Positions 26,057 through 35,291 of a DNA stretch of 64,000 bases are shown in pieces (within the stretch, counting starts at the first letter, position 1; each line of letters opens with the position of its first letter). Source of the DNA: Gracilimonas sp965227215. Lineage in GTDB: Bacteria; Bacteroidota; Rhodothermia; Balneolales; Balneolaceae. The notes beneath the pieces are model-generated. The model ran no database searches. It was not told where the DNA came from and was given only the letters and a program-made list of their open reading frames with translations. The stretch spans positions 558,001-622,000 of the forward strand of contig OZ245729.1 in NCBI GenBank assembly GCA_965227215.1, given 5' to 3'. A program made the translations under genes and the position numbers.

Positions 26057-28611
26057 TAATTCCCTGTTTTTGGTTTAATTTTGATTTCTGTCAGTTTTAA
26101 TGAAGGAACAGACACATCAAACCTATCACCACCTTTTTGTACCGTTATGTTTCTTGAATTTTCAACCCCCTCTACACTTTCGGTAAGCACGTAGCTTCCT
26201 TTTCGTAGTTGCCATGGCCGCATTGTTATCGCTTTATTGGCTTCCCCAAAATTGTAAAGCTGTACATTTAACGAAGTGGAATCATTCTCAGAAACCAGGT
26301 AGGTCATATCACGCGTGGTGTTTTCCCATGATACGGCTATGTAGGGTGAGGCGCTTTCGTCAATAGCAAAACCTGTAATCATTCCTAGTAGTACTTTCGC
26401 TTCTCGCTCATTGGTTCCTTTAATAAACACCCGATCTGTATGAATGGCTTCGGTTGTTCTCATGGGATTGTTATATCGAACCGTTTCCAGGTATTCTTCC
26501 ATGTCACTAACCAAAGGAGAAGGATCTCCGGTTAACCTGAATTTGATGTAAGGTTCTCCGTATTTAGCAATAAGAGCATCGTACTGGGTATTTCCGGTAA
26601 GTATCCTCCACGTTTCTACCACATTCCAAAAACCTCCCCGGTTCCCAAGACTATAGGCTGCCCAACCCTCAGAACCCGGCTCATAGGGATTCTCAGCTTT
26701 GTTGATATCATCCTGATATTCTTTTACCAATTCTAAATTTTGGAAAATGGGCTCCAGGTATTTGTCATCACCGGTAAAAGTCCACGTAAATAACAGCTGA
26801 TCTAAAATTGCTTTTCCATCCCTCCAATCAAAATAAGGCCAAAACATATTTGCTTCGTACCATGTTGGCCCATCGCCATTTATAATCTCAGTAGGGAATT
26901 CTACAGAGGCTGGTATTACCCCTTTTGGTTTACCTTTATCTGTTTTTTGGGAAACTGTATACCAAGAATCTGCCCACTCAATCAGGGCAGACTCTGTGGC
27001 TGGGTCATTAGTTTTCCAATGGTAATACCTCACGGCCTTCACAGCTCTTCCATTGTAGATAACATCTCTGTTTTTAGGTTCTTCCATCTCCACCTCAGTT
27101 GAACTGAACCAGGCGGACTTAAAAAAGCGATTGCCATTTTCATTATAGCCCGTCCATAGATCCCTGAAATATCTGGCAGAGTAACCTAGCCTTTCCTGAT
27201 ACTCCTTGTCGTCATTGAAAAGCACCATCAGTGGCGCTGAATCAGAAATAAACTCCGAAGAATGTTCAACATCACTTGGGTTTTTAGCATATCCCTTATA
27301 CACTTTATTGCTATTCCATACACCATCAGCCAACCTTTTCCAACCTTTGTATGTATTCTCATCACCCGACAAAATTAGTGGTGACCACCATCGTAAAATC
27401 TCTACATCGTCTCCGAACTTTCCGCCAAATTCACCATTCTCTGCTTGTTGTTCATTTACCCACCAGTCCACAATATTTTTTAACCGATTGGTTAATTCCC
27501 ATTGAACAAACGCCCACTCAGGAGCTCCTGATGGTTTGGATATGTCATCAAACTCATCTTCAGTATCAATCTTTTCCCCGTTGTACATTCTTACAAGCTT
27601 ATTCTCGGGATATAATTCATACATCCTGGCAAGATCTTCTCTTCCTTGTCTGCCCTCATTATAACCACCCCTTTCGAGCTCTAACCAATACAGGGTTCGC
27701 CCTCTGTACCAAAGTGCCCGTTCAAAAAGAGGATCCATATTTTTTGAAGAAGAATTAACAATTGCATCATAAAGCATGACCGATTGATGCAAATGGTCGA
27801 AAAGAGACAATCCTGTTTTATCGGTAGCCCAACCCCATCCTCTATAATAGAAATACTTTTCTGCTTCCTGCAGAATTGAAATATTTTGCTTCCAAAAGGC
27901 TTTAAATATCTCACTCTCTTCGCTATCCGGTATATTTTCAATAATTGAGTTGAATGAACTAGCTGAATCCGCACTGTTATAGGCCGCTTTTTCTTCAAAA
28001 AGAGCCATCGCTTCTTTTTGTTCGTCATTCTGAGGGGCAATCTTATCCGGAATAAGTGAGAATGCCAGCAACCTTGCCACGTCCCTGCCGCCCTTCAGTT
28101 TAAACGTTAACGAGCCTTGTTCTGTCTCAACTCGTCGTTGAATAATCCTGTACATTTTTTGGGGTGATTCTCTTAATACCCCGTTTTCAGCATGTGGACT
28201 AAAGGCCTGTAGTTCCAGTTCCTGCTCAATTCCGTTGATGCTAAGTGAAACGGTGGAAGAATCTTCAAGCCCTCCATCAATCCAAAGTGTAAGCCACCAA
28301 TCTTCTTCGTTTAAATCTGCCTTAAAAGCAATTTCATCTGCTTTGAGTCCATCAATAATCATTGCGTTTCTAGACGCTTCCCAATCTTCATGATAAAATC
28401 CCTCCAAATCTTCAGACAACCACCCATATCCATTACTTTGTGAATATTTAAATTCAGGAGTGATTGGCTTCGAATCAAAGCCTAACGGTGTGTTGCTACC
28501 TCCAACATCAAAAAAGTAGGGCTTGCTTTCAAAGGATATAGGTTCAGGTTGCAGTCCTCCGCATCCCGCAAAAATTAAAACTGTTGTAACAATTAGCAGA
28601 AATCTATTCAT
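26056..28611 (-). CDS. Large lipoprotein, possible (alpha/alpha)-barrel glycosidase
   Basis: I start this gene at ATG 28611, since the longer frame only adds ten polar residues and overlaps the GH2 gene further. The 851-residue product has a signal with lipobox IFAGCGG. After a beta-rich N-terminal domain (about 40-190) comes a long helical, Trp-rich part with KYFYYRGWGWATDKTGLSLF, ALWYRGRTLYWLELERGGYN, SAPLMVLFNDDKEYQERLGY and GPTWYEANMFWPYFDWRDGK, suggesting a six-hairpin toroid. A C-terminal beta-sandwich follows. I do not recognise the family firmly; GH154-type beta-glucuronidase is one candidate to test. Coupling to GH2 supports a carbohydrate-active role. Confidence 0.7.
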   Translation of the reverse strand: MNRFLLIVTTVLIFAGCGGLQPEPISFESKPYFFDVGGSNTPLGFDSKPITPEFKYSQSNGYGWLSEDLEGFYHEDWEASRNAMIIDGLKADEIAFKADLNEEDWWLTLWIDGGLEDSSTVSLSINGIEQELELQAFSPHAENGVLRESPQKMYRIIQRRVETEQGSLTFKLKGGRDVARLLAFSLIPDKIAPQNDEQKEAMALFEEKAAYNSADSASSFNSIIENIPDSEESEIFKAFWKQNISILQEAEKYFYYRGWGWATDKTGLSLFDHLHQSVMLYDAIVNSSSKNMDPLFERALWYRGRTLYWLELERGGYNEGRQGREDLARMYELYPENKLVRMYNGEKIDTEDEFDDISKPSGAPEWAFVQWELTNRLKNIVDWWVNEQQAENGEFGGKFGDDVEILRWWSPLILSGDENTYKGWKRLADGVWNSNKVYKGYAKNPSDVEHSSEFISDSAPLMVLFNDDKEYQERLGYSARYFRDLWTGYNENGNRFFKSAWFSSTEVEMEEPKNRDVIYNGRAVKAVRYYHWKTNDPATESALIEWADSWYTVSQKTDKGKPKGVIPASVEFPTEIINGDGPTWYEANMFWPYFDWRDGKAILDQLLFTWTFTGDDKYLEPIFQNLELVKEYQDDINKAENPYEPGSEGWAAYSLGNRGGFWNVVETWRILTGNTQYDALIAKYGEPYIKFRLTGDPSPLVSDMEEYLETVRYNNPMRTTEAIHTDRVFIKGTNEREAKVLLGMITGFAIDESASPYIAVSWENTTRDMTYLVSENDSTSLNVQLYNFGEANKAITMRPWQLRKGSYVLTESVEGVENSRNITVQKGGDRFDVSVPSLKLTEIKIKPKTGN

Positions 28612-30415
28612 ATGAATTTTGTTCTTTTTCAATTTGGTCATACCATTTTTTTAAAATTTGGTACGATTGCTTGGCCTTTCCTTCCTCGTTTATGAAACCT
28701 TTCCTGTTCCAGTAATTTTGAAACTCCCCATGATATCTTCTTGGAGATCTGAAATCCTTTAAAACCCACGGCATTGTTCCTTTGAGAAAGGGGATTGATG
28801 TTGCCATTTTCATCGTTTCGTCAATAAAATAAGCCTGAAACTCTTCGGTCCATCGGGTCATTCTATCTCCATAATTTCCCGATAAAGCCCCTGCTCCAAA
28901 TTCACTAAGCAACATGGGTTTGGTATAATCAGACTCCCATTCAACCTCTGTGATTTTATCAGGGTAATCGGTTCCATACCAGCCTACATATTGGTTTATC
29001 GAAAGCACATCCAAATGCTTCCCCAGCGGGTCATCAATGGTTTTTATGCCGCCATCATGTGAAACTTTTAGTGCAGCAGAAATCAATCTTGATGTGTCCA
29101 GCTCTCGAACAGTTTCGATCATCTCAGTTAAAAAAGCATTTCGATGATCCGTGATCGGGGTTTCGTTGGCAACACTCCAGATTATGATCGATGCCCGGTT
29201 TTTATCCCGTAAGTAATTCTCTGTCGCTATTTGCTTTGCCAGTGACAAGGTTTTGGGATTTTGGTAATCCATATCTTCCCAATAAACAGGCATTTCACTC
29301 CAAACCATAACGCCGAGGCTATCAGCCAAGCGGGTCATTTTTTCGGTATGAGGATAATGTGCCAGGCGCACAAAATTTACGTTCATACCCTTTGCTTGTA
29401 TCAGCAATTCCTTTGCTGATTCCCAGGAAAGTGTTCCTGTGGGATTTCCTATCGCTTCTTCATGAATACAAATTCCTCTTAAAAAAACGGGATCACCGTT
29501 TAATAAGATTTCTGTTCCTTTTGTTTCGATAGTTCGGAAACCGATTAATTCCGAAATGGAATCTTTACCGGAAGATATATTTACCTCATACCGTTTTGGA
29601 TTTTCGGGCGACCACGGGGTGAGGTTTTTTGGGTTGAGTGAAAACTCCGCATATCCTTCGCTATTTGTTGTTGTAGAAACTTCTACTCCTAACTCTGGAA
29701 CGGAAACATTGACCTGAAGAGAATTTTTTTCGTTGCTGGCTAAATGAACATTCCCAACGATTTCATCACCAGTGTAGGATAACGTATAATTTTCAATGAA
29801 CTGATCCGGGACTTTAATTATCCAAACGGGTCTGGTTATGCCCCCATAATTCCACCAATCGAAATCTGCGGCCGGGATCCCGTCGGTAACTCTCTTGTTA
29901 TCTACTGAAAGGACCAATGAGTTTTTGAGTTCAATATCATTTGTTATCTCAAATTGAAATGGAGTAAAGCCCCCTTCATGCATTCCCAGTTTTTTCCCAT
30001 TCAGGTATATATCACTCTTATAATTAACAGCCTCAAAGTAGAGGAAATACCTGTAGCCTGTCTCTTTCCTTAGGTCAAATTTTTTCCTGTACCAAGCCAA
30101 TCCTTCGTACCATTTAAGCTGCTCAAACTGACTATTCCAGTCACCCGGAACGGTGATACTCCATGAAGAGTCCCACTCATATTCGATTAGAGGACCCTCA
30201 TTTAGTTTTGCAGTTTCATCCGCCGGGAAATCTCGACGGTATTTCCTTTTGAGGATGCCCGTTTCCATTGGATCCACCAGAAACTTCCAATCGCCGTTCA
30301 GTGATATTTTCTCTCTCTGATATACATTATCTAGTAATGATACATTTTGTGCATAAAGACTGGGAGCAACAAAAATAGCAATCCCAAATGATGAAAAGAG
30401 AAGTCTTTTTAACAA
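28604..30415 (-). CDS. Secreted GH2 beta-glucuronidase-like glycosidase
   Basis: A 603-residue GH2 enzyme with a signal peptide (to about residue 22, PSLYAQ). It has the jelly-roll block KSDIYLNGKKLGMHEGGFTP, the FLRGICIHEEAIGNPTG entry to the barrel, acid/base Glu in IIIWSVANETPITDHRN and nucleophile Glu in PMLLSEFGAGALSG. The family and the NQYVGWYGTDYPD segment favour a uronidase. It is exported, unlike the GH2 at 22.9 kb, so the pair could act on polymer ends in the periplasm and on oligomers in the cytoplasm. Its last eight bases overlap the large lipoprotein gene. Confidence 0.86.
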   Translation of the reverse strand: MLKRLLFSSFGIAIFVAPSLYAQNVSLLDNVYQREKISLNGDWKFLVDPMETGILKRKYRRDFPADETAKLNEGPLIEYEWDSSWSITVPGDWNSQFEQLKWYEGLAWYRKKFDLRKETGYRYFLYFEAVNYKSDIYLNGKKLGMHEGGFTPFQFEITNDIELKNSLVLSVDNKRVTDGIPAADFDWWNYGGITRPVWIIKVPDQFIENYTLSYTGDEIVGNVHLASNEKNSLQVNVSVPELGVEVSTTTNSEGYAEFSLNPKNLTPWSPENPKRYEVNISSGKDSISELIGFRTIETKGTEILLNGDPVFLRGICIHEEAIGNPTGTLSWESAKELLIQAKGMNVNFVRLAHYPHTEKMTRLADSLGVMVWSEMPVYWEDMDYQNPKTLSLAKQIATENYLRDKNRASIIIWSVANETPITDHRNAFLTEMIETVRELDTSRLISAALKVSHDGGIKTIDDPLGKHLDVLSINQYVGWYGTDYPDKITEVEWESDYTKPMLLSEFGAGALSGNYGDRMTRWTEEFQAYFIDETMKMATSIPFLKGTMPWVLKDFRSPRRYHGEFQNYWNRKGFINEEGKAKQSYQILKKWYDQIEKEQNSYE

Positions 30416-30501
30416 AACTATGACGATTTTATGAGTAGAAAATGAGATTTAAAAAGAAGAGCCCTTTCACAAGCTCTCCAATTATTTTACTTATAAAGTT
30501 T

Positions 30502-32067
30502 TTATTTGACCAGAGTCATTCTTCCTGTTTTCACAAAACTATTTGTAGCAGAATTTGCAGTTACTCTGTAAATGTAAAGTCCGGATGTCAGGTTAGACGC
30601 ATCAATCTTGATATTAAGATTGCTTCCGGCACTCATTCGCTGAGCAGGAATAGACATTACACGCTGTCCGATCACACTAAATACGTCAATACTAATGTTA
30701 GCGGCTTCAGCTAAATCAAATGAGATATTAGTAGTTGGGTTAAATGGATTTGGATAGTTTCCGTTTAAATTAAAAGAGGAAGGAGTATCATTCGATAATT
30801 CTTCTTCATTTTCATTGCTTACGGTTATTCCGCCATGCCAGTATAGTGACCCAAGTTGCTGCCCTGAAGTACCACCGGTGTAAGAGTCAAAAGTCTCGGC
30901 ATAACCAAAGTCGAATGGTTCACCATCAACAGGAAATGAAGGAGGGGATTCATTACCTGGATCTGTCCAGTATGAAGTAACTACATCTGAAGGTACAGCT
31001 GGTCCATCTGTGAACGCAACATCTTCATTCAGGAAGGTTGATGCACTTCCCTGTTCATCAATGTAAGCCTGAGCGGCGGCATTAAAAGTAACTGCAGCTG
31101 CTACTGTATCCGGGTAAGCGTCTATAATACCCTGAGAAGTAAAGACATTATTATTGTTTGCGGTAAAGCTCTGCGCACCCAGGGAGTCCAGTTCACTTTG
31201 AGTAAGTGAGTCTAGCCCAACAATATAATTTGGATCATCGTCACTGTTTGTGTTATACCCATAGAAAGCACCGTTAATAATCATATTATTAGTCATTACA
31301 GCTTCTACAACAGGTCCAAATTCAAAGGTTTGATTTTTACCTATGTTTACGACCGTGTTCTGATTTACGTAAGCGTAATTAATAATTCCACCACCGCCAT
31401 CACGTAAAACCTGACTGGTAAGATTATAAAAAGTGTTATTCTCAAACCAAAGGGTATCAATCTGATTACCACGGTCATCTAAACCACGACCATTATCCGG
31501 GCTTGCAGATGTACCAATATTGCTTACAATTGAGTTTGTTAAGAAAATACGGGTTCCGGTACCATCAATACGGAAACCAGACTGACCATCCTTATCTAAT
31601 TGGCAGTTATCTACCGTGATAGTAACATCATTTTCACTAACCCTGATTATTCGGGTATTTAGACCACCCAGCTCATCTTCGTTCGTAACATAAAGACCTC
31701 TGATTGTCAGGCTTCCTCTTGGTCTGAAAGCACGACTTGAGCCTCCACCTTCATCAACTGCAGGGATAAGCTTTGGTCGCTCTGTCCATCCTTCTTCAGC
31801 AACAATAGTAAGGTGATACCCTCTGTGCTCTACACTACCATCAAGCAAATAAGTACCGCCACTCTCTAATACATAAACTGTACTTGAATCAACTCTTGCA
31901 CCAGTAGCAGTTGTATCACTGTCAATGGCTTCATTTAGTGTACCTACTCCAGGTTCAACGGTTACCGTTCGCTGTGCATAAGCTTCTTGTACAGGAATTA
32001 AGAGCATAGTCATACTAAACAGAAATGCCCCCAAAACCGTAACTATTTTATTAGTATCGATTGTCAT
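30502..32067 (-). CDS. Secreted beta-helix protein with T9SS type A sorting domain
   Basis: I choose ATG 32067, preceded by an AGGAG ribosome binding site 7 bp upstream, over the ATG at 32106. The 521-residue product has a signal peptide (ending EAYAQ), a right-handed beta-helix of the pectate-lyase-like / DUF5123 kind (NDVTITVDNCQLDKDGQSGF; IINYAYVNQNTVVNIGKNQT), and a C-terminal sorting domain beginning NYPNPFNPTTNISFDL and ending SFVKTGRMTLVK. It should be exported by type IX secretion to the surface. No lyase active-site residues are obvious to me; it could be a lyase or a binding protein for the receptor encoded just upstream. Confidence 0.85.
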   Translation of the reverse strand: MTIDTNKIVTVLGAFLFSMTMLLIPVQEAYAQRTVTVEPGVGTLNEAIDSDTTATGARVDSSTVYVLESGGTYLLDGSVEHRGYHLTIVAEEGWTERPKLIPAVDEGGGSSRAFRPRGSLTIRGLYVTNEDELGGLNTRIIRVSENDVTITVDNCQLDKDGQSGFRIDGTGTRIFLTNSIVSNIGTSASPDNGRGLDDRGNQIDTLWFENNTFYNLTSQVLRDGGGGIINYAYVNQNTVVNIGKNQTFEFGPVVEAVMTNNMIINGAFYGYNTNSDDDPNYIVGLDSLTQSELDSLGAQSFTANNNNVFTSQGIIDAYPDTVAAAVTFNAAAQAYIDEQGSASTFLNEDVAFTDGPAVPSDVVTSYWTDPGNESPPSFPVDGEPFDFGYAETFDSYTGGTSGQQLGSLYWHGGITVSNENEEELSNDTPSSFNLNGNYPNPFNPTTNISFDLAEAANISIDVFSVIGQRVMSIPAQRMSAGSNLNIKIDASNLTSGLYIYRVTANSATNSFVKTGRMTLVK

Positions 32068-32109
32068 AATCGCTCCTTTTTTTGGGTTGATAATGCAATT
32101 AAGCATTAG

Positions 32110-34959
32110 TTAAAACTTGTACTTTATTCCAATACTTCCGGTTAAACCGTAAGTAAAATTTTGTGTATTCAAACGTCTGTTTCCAGCACCTACAAAATCT
32201 TTTTCTGCCTCACTGGTAAGATTATTCACATTCAGGAATGCCGTCAGATTTGGCATACTTGCAAAAGACTGATTCACCCTTATATCCCAAAAACTAAATC
32301 CTTTGGAAAGTTGGTCTACCGGTTCTGATGAACCTAGTTCTTCTAAAATTTCTTGTTGATAAGCTAGAGATGCCCGTGCTGAGAAAAGTCCGATTTCATA
32401 TCCCAAGGTAAATGAAGCAGTAACGTCCGGTTGTCCGGGGAGCTTACCCGATCTTACGGTGTCAATAATAGTGGGGCGGAAAGGAGGTTCTGGGCTTCGC
32501 GGACCGATTTTCAGCACAGGAAAGAAAGTCTCAGACTCGATAAAAGCGATGTTTGTGGAGAGAATCAGCCCATTTAATGGCGTGGGTAAAAATTTGAAGT
32601 CAGTCTGTAAATCAAGCTCAACTCCTCTCACTGTTGAAGTTCCATTAGCATTGACGGGTGAGGTTAATTGATAACCCGCAAAGTTACCCTCGGTAACCCT
32701 TGTCGTTCTCAGGTAATCAACGTCTTCAATCTCTTTGTAAAAAACACCCGCACTTAAAAAGCCAAACCGGCTGCTATAAAATGAAATAAAAGCATCATAA
32801 TTGATGGCCTTAGAATGTTTTAAATTTGGATTACCTCGTGCTATTTCTCTTTCAGGCTCGTTAATCTGCTCATAAGGCACCAGGTTATTGTAATCAGGCC
32901 TTGATAAGCTATGCGTGTAAGCAAAACGTAAATCTATACCCTCAAGAACGGCTATTTTCAGATGAAACTGGGGAAATATTTCACCATAGTTTTGCCCCCC
33001 TGTTGTATCTGAAATAGTTCCTGTTTGTCCGAGATTATCTCTCAAATTCCCTACATTTCCCTCATAAAATGTTTCTACATGTTCGTACCGCACACCAGGC
33101 AAGAATGTAATTTTTGAGCCTATTTCAAGCTCTCCCATCACATAGGCTGAACTCACTGTTTCTCCAGCTTCATAATCTTCAAGTTCCACAAAACGATTCA
33201 ATTCATAAAACTCGGAATATGTGTTATAAAAATCATTTAAGTCACCCATATCGAGTCCGGGATTGAGCACTGAGTATCCATTTATGGTAGGAACATCATA
33301 ACCCTGATTTATGAAATTACTAATGGCTATGTGAGTTTCATTATATAAATCGAATTCATCAGGATTCGCTTGCCCAATCTCACTTATAACGTTGAAATCT
33401 GTTCTGACTGAGTTGTCGTCACTCTCTTTGTCTTTCTTTCTGATTTTCCCACCCGCCTTCAGGTATCCACTCAGATTTTGGTTGAGATGGAAATTATACT
33501 TGACGTCTCCGGAAACGGTCAAATCTCTTTCTGTTCTTCTGTAGCGATCGTTAGTACCATACAGAAAATAAGTTTCACTTAAATTATTTCTAGCTTTATC
33601 AATAATATCATCTACATTCGTCTCATCTAAGCCGGTATCATAAGCTCCCACTTCATAGAAACGGGCGTAGTTTCCAAAGGTTTGCTTGGCTAGTGTAAAC
33701 GAATAAGCTCCCTGCCAGTCAAATTCAAAATTGTTCAATTCATGCCGGCCATTTAAAACATTGGTATATAACAACTCATACCTGTCCCGGTCTCTGGCAT
33801 CATATTCGGTCCGGGTGTTACCCACACGGTATCTTTTTCGGTACCGCTGCTCATCCCGGTCAGTTCTTCCAAATAGAGAAGAAAGCGAGAACTCGTTTTC
33901 TTCATTAAGCTGATAGTCCAGGCTCACACTCAACCCATATTTATCCCTGATCTGGAAGTTGTCCGCAAAATTCAGATTGTTAATTACATTAATTGAATCA
34001 CTCTGATTCCACTCAGGATCAATGTCAAATAATTCTGAACCTCGATTAGCCCGCTGAATACTACCTGATACCAGGATACCCAGCTTGTCATCCATGATAC
34101 GATCACTCCCATAAGCCGAAAACTTATACTGCCCAAACTCAGAACGGATATCATTATAGCCGGTTTCAGCACTTACATTTCCTCTAAACCCGGAAGGAGC
34201 TCTTCTCACCAATAAATTAACAGTTCCCCCAACAGCATCTGCATCTTTATCGGGTGTTAATGCTTTAAAAACCTGAATTCCGTCTAATACATCCGAAGGA
34301 AGCAAACTTAAATCAACAGAACGATCTCCTTCAGTCCCCGGCATCCTCACACCATTCACCGTTATAGAATTGAATCTTGGTGATAACCCCCGAACAACAA
34401 CTTTAGATGCTTCCCCGGCATCACGCTGAACTGAAACTCCCGGAAGCCTGGCCACCGATTCAGCTGCATTTTGATCCGGCAGTTGTGCCAACCTCTCCTT
34501 CGAAACAATATTTACGATAGTATTGGAATTCATCTGCTCTTTTAACGCCGCAATTTGACCGGCAGCCTGAGCTAATACCTGAATCTCCTCTCCTTCCACT
34601 AAATTTACTTCAAGCTCTACATTTAGAATCGTTTCCTCATTTGCTGAAATGCTTACATCAACGAACTTCGTTTTGTATCCCAAGTAAGAGACACGGACTT
34701 CATAACTTCCAACCGGAATATTTCTTATTTGAAACTCACCATTAATATCAGTTGCATCTCCTTTAGATAAATCGGTGATAAATACATTTGCTCCTAAAAT
34801 TTCTTCCCCCGTCTCAGAGTCTGAAATAACTCCTGACATACTCCCTACACCCTGAGCTGTTGCCATAGATGGAATGATCAAAACCCCTGCTAAACTGGCA
34901 ATATATTTCATCATGGTTAAAAAACTGATTCCGCTATATACATACTTAAAAAACTTCAT
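32110..34959 (-). CDS. TonB-dependent outer membrane receptor
   Basis: The 949-residue product has a signal sequence, a CarboxypepD_reg-like beta-sandwich (GSMSGVISDSETGEEILGAN to about residue 110), the plug (NAAESVARLPGVSVQRDAGE; SITVNGVRMPGTEGDRSVDL) and a 22-stranded barrel ending in Phe (GIKYKF). It is the first gene of the glycan operon and should import oligosaccharides across the outer membrane. No SusD-like lipoprotein gene is next to it; the T9SS beta-helix protein takes that position. This type of SusD-free receptor is common outside Bacteroidia. Two ATGs (34959 and 34911) are possible starts. Confidence 0.9.
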   Translation of the reverse strand: MKFFKYVYSGISFLTMMKYIASLAGVLIIPSMATAQGVGSMSGVISDSETGEEILGANVFITDLSKGDATDINGEFQIRNIPVGSYEVRVSYLGYKTKFVDVSISANEETILNVELEVNLVEGEEIQVLAQAAGQIAALKEQMNSNTIVNIVSKERLAQLPDQNAAESVARLPGVSVQRDAGEASKVVVRGLSPRFNSITVNGVRMPGTEGDRSVDLSLLPSDVLDGIQVFKALTPDKDADAVGGTVNLLVRRAPSGFRGNVSAETGYNDIRSEFGQYKFSAYGSDRIMDDKLGILVSGSIQRANRGSELFDIDPEWNQSDSINVINNLNFADNFQIRDKYGLSVSLDYQLNEENEFSLSSLFGRTDRDEQRYRKRYRVGNTRTEYDARDRDRYELLYTNVLNGRHELNNFEFDWQGAYSFTLAKQTFGNYARFYEVGAYDTGLDETNVDDIIDKARNNLSETYFLYGTNDRYRRTERDLTVSGDVKYNFHLNQNLSGYLKAGGKIRKKDKESDDNSVRTDFNVISEIGQANPDEFDLYNETHIAISNFINQGYDVPTINGYSVLNPGLDMGDLNDFYNTYSEFYELNRFVELEDYEAGETVSSAYVMGELEIGSKITFLPGVRYEHVETFYEGNVGNLRDNLGQTGTISDTTGGQNYGEIFPQFHLKIAVLEGIDLRFAYTHSLSRPDYNNLVPYEQINEPEREIARGNPNLKHSKAINYDAFISFYSSRFGFLSAGVFYKEIEDVDYLRTTRVTEGNFAGYQLTSPVNANGTSTVRGVELDLQTDFKFLPTPLNGLILSTNIAFIESETFFPVLKIGPRSPEPPFRPTIIDTVRSGKLPGQPDVTASFTLGYEIGLFSARASLAYQQEILEELGSSEPVDQLSKGFSFWDIRVNQSFASMPNLTAFLNVNNLTSEAEKDFVGAGNRRLNTQNFTYGLTGSIGIKYKF

Positions 34960-35017
34960 TTCTTTTACTTATCAGTTCTTGAAATAATAAATCGATTTAA
35001 AGTTGAGATGATAGCCA

Positions 35018-35033
35018 ATAAAAGCGCTTTTAT
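35018..35033. promoter_or_regulatory. 16-bp perfect palindrome upstream of the receptor gene, candidate operator
   Basis: The sequence ataaaagcgcttttat is a perfect palindrome centred on a CG-containing GCGC core, as in LacI/GntR-LacI operators. It lies 59 bp upstream of the receptor start, in the 332-bp gap between the glycan operon and the IS110 transposase gene (34960-35291). That gap holds no open reading frame I would call and is otherwise AT-rich. Either regulator in the window could be the partner. Confidence 0.5.
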
Positions 35034-35291
35034 CACTCATGCTTAATATGCTAGGTATACTTTATATATGCAATTTTTTTTTGAATTCCCTGAAATTATT
35101 CCTTAAGTCTAATTTACTGATCCCGATGTAAGTAGCAAGTCTTAGATAAACCAACCCAAAATAATCCACCAAGGTAAGACTTCGAAAACAGCTCTTATAC
35201 ACTAAAAAAAGGTACTGTTTTAAATACCAAGTAAAATGTGCCTCAAATATTTATATTTCGTTTCCAATAAAAAGTATTTGCTCAGGCAATA

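Noticed and set aside
32110..34959. SusC/SusD-type pair
   Set aside because: The receptor has no SusD-like lipoprotein beside it and the next gene is a T9SS beta-helix protein.
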